A DNA stretch of 11,019 bases from an uncultured Collinsella sp. (GTDB lineage Bacteria > Actinomycetota > Coriobacteriia > Coriobacteriales > Coriobacteriaceae): contig CALKBB010000390.1 of NCBI GenBank assembly GCA_937989795.1, positions 1 through 11,019 of the forward strand, read 5' to 3'. The position numbers and the translations under genes were made by a program. Below the pieces are notes generated by a model. It was not told where the DNA came from. It saw only the letters and a list, made by a program, of their open reading frames with translations, and did not search any database. Positions 1 to 6,176 of the stretch are shown in pieces (position 1 is the stretch's first letter; each line of letters begins with the position of its first letter).

Positions 1-315
1 ATTATCGGAATCGCTGGGTTTGCTAGAATAGCCTCAGATGTCAAAACCCATGGGTTTCATGGGCGGGATTGCGAGCGCGATTCTGCCCTATTTTTTATCG
101 TCAACCTGCTGTTCGTAGACCCGCCCAGAGGCACCGAGCGCTACCACCTGGAGCAGGAGCGCACCTTCAACGAGCAGCTCGAGCGCGAGCGGACGCACGC
201 GGAGGAGTCCGCCGAGCTCGACGAGGTACGGCGCAAGCGGGACATGATGCGGCAGCGCAACTCTCGCCTGTGCAGGAAGTACGGGCTGAAGGGGCGGCGG
301 GAGCGGCAGGGTTGA
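1..315 (+). CDS. 3' end of an unidentified gene with a charged helical C-terminus (partial at left edge)
   Basis: One frame is open from base 1 to a TGA at 313-315, giving 104 residues with no stop and no in-frame ATG, so the start lies outside the window. The last 60 or so residues are strongly charged and look helical, with many Glu, Arg and Gln residues, and end in a basic stretch (KYGLKGRRERQG). That pattern suggests a coiled coil or a nucleic-acid-binding tail. The first 33 codons are less GC-biased than the rest, so the coding part could be shorter or the gene may be a composite remnant. I do not recognise the family. Mobilisation or phage proteins often have such tails, but that is only a guess. 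The next gene begins about 100 bases downstream on the same strand. Confidence 0.45.
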   Translation: MIGIAGFARIASDVKTHGFHGRDCERDSALFFIVNLLFVDPPRGTERYHLEQERTFNEQLERERTHAEESAELDEVRRKRDMMRQRNSRLCRKYGLKGRRERQG

Positions 316-417
316 GCTCTTGCGTGTCGGCCATGCTCGCCTCCAATCTCTCGCCTTGTCAGCGGTAAAATTGCACATATTGGAATACCGGCCAACTGAA
401 CTGTATTGAGGCGATTC

Positions 418-687
418 ATGGACGACTTATCTGTGCAGGTGCCACTTTCATGTCCCACGTGCGGCTGCACTGAGTTCTCCGAGGTATCTGGCCAAGATCA
501 GGACTCGGCTGATGAGCGACGTTTCATCTGCGCACATTGTGGAGCGGCAATCTCCAGAGATCAGCTTACTGAAGCGAACTCGGCATCAATCGACGCGACA
601 ATCCAGGATATGGGCGACGACATCATTTCGGCGCTTTCGAAGGATTTGAAGAAGGCACTGAAGCGAAAGGGCTGGAAGGTCAAATGA
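418..687 (+). CDS. Small zinc-ribbon protein, first gene of a two-gene operon
   Basis: The product has 89 residues. Two cysteine knuckles are visible: CPTC at residues 12-15 (with an extra Cys at 17) and CAHC at 38-41, a typical four-Cys zinc ribbon. A helical segment follows and ends in a very basic tail (KDLKKALKRKGWKVK). I chose the ATG at 418 because GAGG at 408-411 sits 6 bases upstream; an in-frame TTG at 406 would add four residues but overlaps this ribosome site. The protein resembles the small zinc-binding proteins named after ECs_2282, known from prophages and islands; this is recalled from the family pattern and was not searched. Its stop overlaps the start of the next gene by 4 bases (ATGA), which implies translational coupling and a joint function. 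The basic tail would allow nucleic acid or membrane-surface binding. Function unknown. Confidence 0.75.
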   Translation: MDDLSVQVPLSCPTCGCTEFSEVSGQDQDSADERRFICAHCGAAISRDQLTEANSASIDATIQDMGDDIISALSKDLKKALKRKGWKVK

Positions 688-1175
688 CTGGAGATTCGCA
701 ATTAATCACCTTTGCCCCCATCGTCATATCGGCGCTCAGCCTTATCCTCGCCGTCGTTTCTTTCGTTTTGAACTACAGGCTGAGCCTGCGTGACAAGAAG
801 CGAGGCGAGCAGCTTGAGAATCTGCAGCTCAAACTTCATGAGTTGCAGCTTCAGAGAGAGGAAGAAGCCGCAGAGAGAAGATCATCCTCCAAGGTGGAAG
901 CCCGCTACGTCCTCATTGGATTAAAAGGGCACCGCATACGAGTTTCGAACACGGGTGGCACCACCGTAACCAATGTTACCTGTGAGTATGACGAGAATGC
1001 CGGACCCTATGCTTTCATACAGGATAAAGAGCCTTACGAGCGGCTCGAACCTGGCGAGAGCTTCGATGAAACCATCTTCTTTGCCGACGGCTCTACCAGC
1101 AAATTCATGGTCAAGACGCACTGGATCGGGGAAGATGGCAAAGAACGCAGCAGGGATAACATCGTCTCTGTTTAG
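684..1175 (+). CDS. Single-pass membrane protein with coiled coil and cytoplasmic beta-rich domain
   Basis: The product has 163 residues. Residues 8-30 form one hydrophobic membrane segment. The basic stretch after it (RLSLRDKKR) predicts, by the positive-inside rule, that the C-terminal part is in the cytoplasm. Residues 33-66 are rich in Leu, Gln and Glu and likely form a coiled coil. From about residue 72 to the end, alternating hydrophobic and polar residues, an NTGG turn and an LEPGES turn suggest a small beta-sandwich. The ATG at 684 overlaps the stop of the zinc-ribbon gene; GGAAGG at 674-679 is its ribosome site. No catalytic motif is visible. Coiled coil plus beta domain suggests a membrane-anchored sensor or scaffold, perhaps working with the zinc-ribbon partner. 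The family is not recognised. Confidence 0.7.
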   Translation: MTGDSQLITFAPIVISALSLILAVVSFVLNYRLSLRDKKRGEQLENLQLKLHELQLQREEEAAERRSSSKVEARYVLIGLKGHRIRVSNTGGTTVTNVTCEYDENAGPYAFIQDKEPYERLEPGESFDETIFFADGSTSKFMVKTHWIGEDGKERSRDNIVSV

Positions 1176-1223
1176 CCAGTTGGCGCGTTAGGAAGCGGGA
1201 GCGTCGCTAGGCGATAGAATATG

Positions 1224-1278
1224 GGGGAAGGCGGAGCACGCCCCGACGGAAACGACGGGACACGGCTCCGCCTTTTCC
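1224..1278 (+). terminator. Long hairpin downstream of the zinc-ribbon/membrane-protein operon, possible terminator
   Basis: AAGGCGGAGC at 1228-1237 is the exact reverse complement of GCTCCGCCTT at 1265-1274. Counting two G-U pairs and two G-C pairs, the stem extends to 1224-1237 with 1265-1278. The 27-base loop holds a second, weaker complementarity between CCCG and CGGG. The right arm ends in TTTT, but no longer T-run follows, so this is at best a moderate intrinsic terminator. It lies about 50 bases after the stop of the membrane-protein gene and upstream of the terminase-like fragment. Confidence 0.45.
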
Positions 1279-1345
1279 ATGCCTTTGTGACGTGCCGCGA
1301 GAATCCACCGTGAGAGAACTGACGAGTTTCACGGGGGTGATACGC

Positions 1346-1486
1346 ATGGCAAGGCGTCCGAAGCTGACGCAGGAGATGTCTGACGAGGCGATCCGCCGCA
1401 AGGCGGACGGCCTTTCCAACGGCGACATCGTCTGCGCCCTGGGGATCCACGAACCGCCGCGAAGGGCAGACGGCGCAGCCGGCTGA
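1346..1486 (+). pseudogene. Truncated helix-turn-helix gene resembling a phage small terminase subunit
   Basis: From the ATG at 1346 the frame reads 46 residues. The first 35 begin MARRPKLTQEMSDEAIRRKA and continue to a DIVCALGI segment, matching the usual N-terminal helix-turn-helix of phage small-terminase-like proteins, in which a second DNA-recognition helix and about 100 more residues follow. Here the frame turns into a short Pro/Arg/Ala-rich tail and stops at 1484-1486, inside the tandem repeat. GGGGGTGA at 1333-1340 could be the ribosome site. No large terminase or portal gene follows. I read this as a truncated phage relic; a very small stand-alone DNA-binding peptide is possible but less likely. 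Confidence 0.5.
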
Positions 1487-1553
1487 CCTGAGCCGGGAGC
1501 AACACGCAGGCGGAGCTGGCTGGCCCGAGCCGCGGAGCAATACACAGCCGGAG
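1482..1553 (+). repeat. Two-copy imperfect tandem repeat, period 37 bases
   Basis: The segment 1482-1515 (GCTGACCTGAGCCG...) is repeated at 1519-1553 (GCTGGCCCGAGCCG...) with about five substitutions and one inserted base. A partial further copy may lie just before it. The repeat begins where similarity of the small-terminase fragment to its family ends, so it may mark the breakpoint. Confidence 0.5.
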
Positions 1554-1774
1554 CGGCGGGCATGGCCGTGAGTGACGCTCTCCGCGCAGGGCGGGGCGGT
1601 TTCCGAGCCGTGCGCGCAACAGAGCGGAGGCGGGTGGGCTGCGGGCGACCTTGGATTGGCAGCGGGTGGTGGTGGGATGTGGCACCTCGTAGCTGCACCG
1701 CTCTTCTCGTCGTGTTCTCAATATAGGCTACGCATTGTAAAATAAGAGTTTACAGGCAATTGTAATACACCGGT

Positions 1775-1784
1775 ATCACTCCCA
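1775..1784. repeat. Second copy of the 10-bp direct repeat matching the guaA 3' end
   Basis: ATCACTCCCA is identical to 4309-4318 in the same orientation. The flanking bases do not match, so the identity ends at ten bases. It lies 10 bases before the nuclease ribosome site. Confidence 0.3.
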
Positions 1785-1793
1785 TTTACCTCG

Positions 1794-1799
1794 AAGGAG
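1794..1799 (+). promoter_or_regulatory. Ribosome binding site of the DUF262 nuclease gene
   Basis: AAGGAG lies 5 bases before the ATG at 1805, a near-ideal spacing, and fixes the start of the nuclease gene. The AT-rich leader before it (1720-1790) contains two ATTGTAA copies (1734-1740 and 1759-1765, 25 bases apart), but I cannot assign a convincing -35/-10 pair. Confidence 0.75.
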
Positions 1800-1804
1800 C
1801 CTAT

Positions 1805-3628
1805 ATGGCTATAGCGGCGCCCAAATCATATGACACCTCGCTCGGCGAGCTTCTCGAAGGGGTTGGCAAGGGGACGCATCAGCTCCCGGAGTTCCAGCGT
1901 GGCTGGACGTGGGATGACGGGCGCATCAGGAACATCATCGCGAGCTTGACGCAGGGGTATCCGATGGGAGCCCTCATGAGGCTCGAGTGCGGCGGCAGCG
2001 AGGTGAGGCTGAAGTACCGCGCCTTCGAGGGAACGCACGGCATCTCCCGCGAGCCCAACTACCTCGTTCTCGACGGCCAGCAGCGTCTCACCTCGCTCTA
2101 CTGCTCGCTTTTCGGGAAAGACCCCGTCAGCACCTCGAACGAGCGCGGCCAGAAGCTCAGCCGCTTCTACTACCTCAACATGCGCAGGTGCCTCGATCCG
2201 GAGGAAGACCGCGAGGATGCGATTGCCTCCATATCGGACAAGCGCGTCGTCACCGAGGACATCGGCCGCAAGATCGTCCTCGACCTCACGAGCCGCGAGC
2301 GCGAAATCGAGGAGCTCATGTTTCCCGCCAATCTCGTTTTCGACTCCCAGGGGCGTGACGACTGGTTTACAGGGTTCATTGAACACTATGGTCTCAAGTC
2401 CGAAGAGTACGCCCTTTGGAAGGATTTCAAAGAGAATGTCCTCAGGACGATGGAGGACTACAAGATTCCGGTCATCACCTTGGACAAGACGACGCCCCGT
2501 GAGGCGGTCTGCAAGGTCTTCGAGAACGTGAACACGGGAGGTGTCTCTCTTACCGTGTTCGAACTCGTGACGGCTGCCTTCGCCACTTATGACTTCGACC
2601 TGCGTGGGAATTGGAACAAGGTCGTGCGCCCGCGTATTTGCGCCGAAAGCAAGGACATCAGAACGGATCTCATGCAGGGCGTCGACGAGACCACGTTTCT
2701 GACCTCCATGACGCTCTACACGACGTATCGCGCGAAGCGCGCCGGCACCAAGGGCAGCACCAGCTGCAAGAAGAAGGACGTTCTGGCGCTGCGCTACGAG
2801 GACTACGTCGCCAACCTGGACGCGCTGTTGGACGGGTTCGACATGGCGCGCGATTTGCTCATCGGCGAGTGCGTCTTCCGCATGCGCGACCTTCCCTATA
2901 CGACGCAGCTCATCCCTCTCGCGGCCACCTGCGCCTACATCGGGCGCAAGGCGTTCGACCGGCAGCCCGTGAAGGCAATCCTCCGCCGGTGGCTGTGGTG
3001 CGGGATCTTCGGGGAGATGTACGGTGGCGCCAACGAGACGCGTTACGCCAACGACATCGAGGACCTGGTTGCGGCGATAGAGGGCGCCGACTCGCAGATG
3101 CGCACCGTGAACGCCGCCTACTTCCAGTCCACGCGCCTGCTGGGCCTTCAGACCAGAAACAGCGCCGCCTATAAGGGGGTCATGGCCCTCGTGTTCCGCG
3201 AGAACTGCCTCGATTTCGTCAACGGCGCACCAATGACCATGGTGAAGTCGATGGAGACCCCGCCGGACATCCACCACATCTTCCCGCGTGCGTACTGTGA
3301 GAGGACGGGGCTCGAACGGACGAAGTGGAACTCCATCGTGAACAAGACCCCGCTCATCGCGCGCACTAACCGGGAGATCGGGGGTGTTGCCCCTTCGAAG
3401 TACCTGCCGAAGATCATGAAGGATGAGTAGATCGACGGTGATGAGCTCCGTAGGCGTGTTGAGTCGCACCTCATCGACTACGACGCCCTCGCCGCCGATG
3501 ACTTCGACGCGTTCTTCCTAGATCGCGCGAAGAGGCTCCTCGACGTCATCGAGCAGGCAATGGGCAAGGAGGTGCCCGACCGGGCATCTGACGAAACAGT
3601 AGCGGCGTTCGGTCACGTCCTGAACTGA
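1805..3628 (+). pseudogene. GmrSD-like DUF262/HNH (DUF1524-type) nuclease gene interrupted by an in-frame TAG
   Basis: The first 541 codons run from the ATG at 1805 to a TAG at 3428-3430. The N-terminal DUF262 domain shows FQRGWTW (residues 30-36) and the signature DGQQR (90-94), the nucleotide-binding/hydrolysis motif of this ParB-like fold. Near the end, DIHHIFP (488-494) with Asn 513 and Asn 522 forms an HNH (beta-beta-alpha metal) nuclease motif. This is the GmrS-GmrD fusion layout of type IV, modification-dependent restriction enzymes; SspE of phosphorothioate defence has the same layout. The frame stays open after the TAG for 65 codons to a TGA at 3626-3628, and these residues (HLIDYDALAADDFDAFF, RLLDVIEQAMGKE) look like the normal C-terminal helices of the family. 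The TAG therefore looks premature. The shortened protein would keep both active-site motifs but lose the last helices. Inactivation, partial function, suppression and sequencing error all remain possible. No in-frame start lies close behind the stop. Confidence 0.85.
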
Positions 3629-3629
3629 C

Positions 3630-3671
3630 CGTAGCGCATGCCCCGCAGGAGCAGGAGGGCGATGCGCTACG
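3630..3671 (+). other. Hairpin after the nuclease gene
   Basis: CGTAGCGCAT at 3630-3639 is exactly complementary to ATGCGCTACG at 3662-3671, with a 22-base loop. It starts directly behind the TGA that ends the full-length nuclease frame. No T-run follows, so it is not a standard intrinsic terminator. It may stabilise the upstream transcript or separate it from the next gene. Its place after 3628, not after the TAG at 3430, fits the longer frame being the original gene. Confidence 0.5.
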
Positions 3672-3720
3672 TGCCCTCGATACCACAAGCCCATCTTATT
3701 CGAATCAAGGAGTCGCCGCG

Positions 3721-4065
3721 ATGGAACCTCATAACGTTGCAAAGTACGCTCGCAAGCTGAGGCTTGCGATCGAGGAACGTGGTGCCGCCGCACTCGAGCG
3801 CGACGACTGGGCGGCGCGCTTCCAGGAGTTTGGCTTCGAGATGGATTGCGGTCACTCGTATGAGGAGCTTTACGGGCTCGCCTTGCATGATGCACAGGGC
3901 CTCAGGCGCGAGCTTGCGCGCATCGACAATGTACAGACGCTCGGCAACGCGGTCTTCTCGCAGTGCCGGTACATTACGCATTGGTCGATGGGACCTTGCG
4001 AGCGAGAGCTCGACTGGCTGGAAATCGCGCTTGGACGTCTCGAGGAGCTCGCCCACGACGCATAG
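3721..4065 (+). CDS. Unknown 114-residue protein downstream of the nuclease
   Basis: The ATG at 3721 has AAGGAG at 3707-3712, 8 bases upstream. The product looks mainly helical, with many charged residues in heptad-like spacing at both ends and no signal peptide or membrane segment, so it is probably cytoplasmic. Cys 43 and His 45 (DCGHSYEE) and Cys 82, His 87 and Cys 93 could bind a metal, though no known motif matches. It lies 92 bases behind the full-length nuclease frame on the same strand and could share its transcript, which would make it an accessory or control protein of that system; this is inference from position only. I do not recognise the family. Confidence 0.6.
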   Translation: MEPHNVAKYARKLRLAIEERGAAALERDDWAARFQEFGFEMDCGHSYEELYGLALHDAQGLRRELARIDNVQTLGNAVFSQCRYITHWSMGPCERELDWLEIALGRLEELAHDA

Positions 4066-4213
4066 TCGTCGACCGACTCGCGGGACGGTATCGGCACCAG
4101 GCTGCTTCGCGTTTGCGCACCACTCATCGAGTAGCCATAGGCTGCTTTGGTAAAATCGGAGAAGCTACCAAGACTGGCTTTTAACTGGAGATCGTTCGTC
4201 TATTTCCTCTGTG

Positions 4214-4250
4214 AGAAAGGGTTCCGTCCGAATCGAACGAAACCCTTTCT
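4214..4250. terminator. Strong hairpin between the unknown gene and guaA, possible shared terminator
   Basis: AGAAAGGGTTCCGT at 4214-4227 pairs with ACGAAACCCTTTCT at 4237-4250 (13 of 14 positions) around a 9-base loop. It lies between two convergent genes and reads almost the same on both strands, so it could end transcripts from either side. Neither side has an immediate T-run; on the plus strand a TTTTT occurs only at about 4270-4275. It could also be a dispersed intergenic repeat or part of an integration site next to guaA. Confidence 0.45.
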
Positions 4251-4308
4251 TGACCTGCGGAAATGTCAGTTTTTGGAAGATGGTGTTGAGAAGCGTCAGA
4301 CCCCGAAA

Positions 4309-4318
4309 ATCACTCCCA
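4309..4318. repeat. 10-bp direct repeat at the guaA stop, possible attachment site half
   Basis: ATCACTCCCA here covers the guaA stop codon and its last Glu and Trp codons. The same ten bases in the same orientation occur at 1775-1784, upstream of the nuclease gene. The 3' end of guaA is an established integration site of genomic islands, so the pair may be the two ends of an inserted segment of about 2.5 kb. The repeat is short and no integrase gene is visible, so chance is not excluded. Confidence 0.3.
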
Positions 4319-5908
4319 CTCAATCGTCGCGGGCGGCTTGGACGTGATGTCGTAGCACACGCGGTTGGCGCCGGGGACCTCGGCAACGATGCGGCCGGAG
4401 ATGCGGGCCAGCACGTCGTAGGGCAGCTTGGCCCAGTCGGCGGTCATGGCATCGCTGGACTCGACGGCGCGCAGGATGATCGGGCGCTGATAGGTGCGCT
4501 CGTCACCCATAACGCCGACGGACTTGATGTCAGGCAGAACCGCGAAATACTGCCAGCAGCTGTGCTCGGAGTTGCGCTCGCCGGTCTGCTCAAACAGGCG
4601 CTGGTTGTAGGCATCGAGCTCCTCGCGTACGATAGCGTCGGCGTTCTTGAGGATCTCGAGCTTCTCCTTGTCGACCGCACCGATGATGCGGATGGCCAGA
4701 CCCGGGCCCGGGAAGGGCTGACGGAACACGATGTGACCCGGCAGGCCGAGCGCTAGACCAAGCGCGCGGACCTCGTCCTTAAAGAAGTGGTCGAGCGGCT
4801 CAATAAGGTCGAAGTGCACGCCCTCGGGGAACGGGATCAGGTTGTGATGGCTCTTGATGGTGGCCGTCTTGCCGCCCGTCTTGCGAGCGCCAGACTCGAT
4901 GATGTCGGGGTAGATGGTGCCCTGAGCCAGGTACTTGACCGGCTTGCCATCGGTCTCGAGCTGCTGCGCCACGGCGAAGAACTCTTTCCAGAACTGCGTA
5001 CCGATGATGCGGCGCTTCTCCTCGGGCTCGGTCACGCCGGCCAGAAGCTCGGCATAACGGTCCTCGGCGTGGACGTGGATAAAGTCGACATCGAACTGCT
5101 TGGTGAAGACCTCTTCCACCTGCTCGGGCTCGCCCTTGCGCAGCAGGCCGTGGTTGATGAACACGCAGGTCATCTGCTTGCCCACGGCGCGGGCGCCCAG
5201 CGCAGCCACGACGGAGGAGTCGACGCCGCCGGACAGGGCCAGAATCACGCGGTCGTCGCCGACCTTCTCGCGGAACTCGGCCGTCATGGTCTCGACCAGG
5301 TTGTCCATGCTCCAGTTGGGCTCCAAGCCGCAGATCTCAAACAGGAAATTGCTCAGCAGCTGCTGACCGTACTCGGAGTGCTTGACCTCGGGATGGAACT
5401 GCGTGGTGTAGATCTTGCGCTCAACGCACTCCATGGCGGCAACCGGGCACACGTCGGTGCTGGCGGTAACGGTAAAGCCCTCGGGCACCTCGGACACGGC
5501 GTCGCGGTGGCTCATCCACACGGTCTGCTCCATGGGCGTGGAGTTAAAGAGCTTGGCGCCGGCCGTGCGCGTGATGGTGGCGCGGCCGTACTCGCCCACC
5601 TCGGAGTGGCCGACCTTGCCGCCGAGCGTCACAGCCGTGATCTGATGGCCGTAGCAAAAGCCCAGGACGGGAAGACCCAGATCAAAGATGGCAGGATCGA
5701 TAGACGGAGCGTCCTCGGCATACACGGAAGCCGGGCCGCCGGAAAGGATGAGCGCAGAGGCGTTCATCTCGCGAATCTCATCGGCCGAGATGTCGCAGGG
5801 GACAATCTCGGAATACACGTTGAGGTCGCGGACGCGACGGGCAATGAGCTGACCGTACTGCGCACCAAAGTCGAGTACGAGGACCTTTGCGGAAGCCTTT
5901 TGATCCAT
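4310..5908 (-). CDS. guaA: GMP synthase (glutamine-hydrolysing)
   Basis: This enzyme converts XMP, ATP and glutamine to GMP, the last step of guanine nucleotide synthesis, in the cytoplasm. The 532-residue product has the complete two-domain layout. The class I glutamine amidotransferase part shows GFCYGHQ with nucleophile Cys 85, and FHPE with His 172 and Glu 174 of the triad. The ATP-pyrophosphatase part begins with the P-loop SGGVDSS at 226-232. The C-terminal dimerisation/XMP-binding domain ends in the conserved PPATIEWE. The start at 5908 (MDQKASAKVL...) is chosen because GAGGGGG lies just upstream and the amidotransferase fold begins ten residues later; the frame is open for 42 more codons upstream, but that extension is not family-like. 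Its 3' end abuts the accessory segment to the left, and it is divergent from the asparaginase gene. I found no guanine riboswitch in its leader. Confidence 0.97.
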   Translation of the reverse strand: MDQKASAKVLVLDFGAQYGQLIARRVRDLNVYSEIVPCDISADEIREMNASALILSGGPASVYAEDAPSIDPAIFDLGLPVLGFCYGHQITAVTLGGKVGHSEVGEYGRATITRTAGAKLFNSTPMEQTVWMSHRDAVSEVPEGFTVTASTDVCPVAAMECVERKIYTTQFHPEVKHSEYGQQLLSNFLFEICGLEPNWSMDNLVETMTAEFREKVGDDRVILALSGGVDSSVVAALGARAVGKQMTCVFINHGLLRKGEPEQVEEVFTKQFDVDFIHVHAEDRYAELLAGVTEPEEKRRIIGTQFWKEFFAVAQQLETDGKPVKYLAQGTIYPDIIESGARKTGGKTATIKSHHNLIPFPEGVHFDLIEPLDHFFKDEVRALGLALGLPGHIVFRQPFPGPGLAIRIIGAVDKEKLEILKNADAIVREELDAYNQRLFEQTGERNSEHSCWQYFAVLPDIKSVGVMGDERTYQRPIILRAVESSDAMTADWAKLPYDVLARISGRIVAEVPGANRVCYDITSKPPATIEWE

Positions 5909-6176
5909 GGTTTCCCCCTCTTGTTGGCGGGGAGCCGGTGCCCACCCGCATGAATGAACGAAAATAACTTCCATAGTGTACACGTTATATGGGGTTTCTC
6001 GTCCCTCGCAGCCATCAGCGCACGGCAAACGCACGACCTGGGCCCCTATTTGACGGCAATTGAAGTGTTACCAGACGTTACAGATGATGTAATACGTTTG
6101 AACATTGGACGCCCTGTGCCACAATACTGCCGAACGACTCCGCCTCTGCGGCGGCAAATACGATAGGAATACTAGC
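5909..6176. promoter_or_regulatory. Divergent promoter region of guaA and the asparaginase gene
   Basis: This 268-base gap must hold the promoters for both genes. On the plus strand TTGAAC at 6098-6103 with CAATAC at 6122-6127 (18-base spacer) is a weak candidate -35/-10 pair for the asparaginase gene. On the minus strand TACACT (5980-5975) is a possible -10 for guaA without a clear -35. GTTAC occurs at 6067-6071 and 6077-6081, ten bases apart, and a partly inverted GTAAT follows at 6089-6093, which could be a regulator site. Confidence 0.35.

Larger units (their letters stand above)
1176..1804. other. 629-base stretch with no intact gene: decayed phage-like DNA and nuclease leader
   Basis: No complete, convincing gene is present here. 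It contains, in order, a long hairpin (1224-1278), the N-terminal part of a small-terminase-like gene (1346-1486), a two-copy 37-base tandem repeat (1482-1553), a very GC-rich stretch to about 1710, and an AT-rich leader (1720-1790) that must carry the promoter of the nuclease gene. Open frames on either strand across the GC-rich part are Arg/Pro/Ala-rich and look non-coding. Confidence 0.6.

Noticed and set aside
1826..3469. 547-codon open frame on the minus strand opposite the nuclease gene
   Set aside because: It mirrors the GC-biased codons of the real plus-strand gene, is rich in Arg/Val/Glu/His in a shadow-like way, and shows no motif; the plus strand has clear DUF262 and HNH signatures.
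4292..4305. AGCGTCAGACCCCG, which I recall from the edge of ColE1-type vector replicons
   Set aside because: Fourteen bases only, with no further similarity on either side; no sign of vector sequence or of a plasmid origin.
4787..5953. 388-codon plus-strand open frame opposite guaA
   Set aside because: It is the antisense shadow of a clearly conserved gene, with no motif or ribosome site.
5940..6000. Guanine riboswitch in the guaA leader (ATATAAC...TATGG on the minus strand)
   Set aside because: The two short matches to purine riboswitch core bases are not supported by the required stems or the later conserved pyrimidine-rich loop.
5909..6034. N-terminal extension of GMP synthase by 42 residues
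   Set aside because: The extension is not family-like and the good ribosome site lies before the ATG at 5908.
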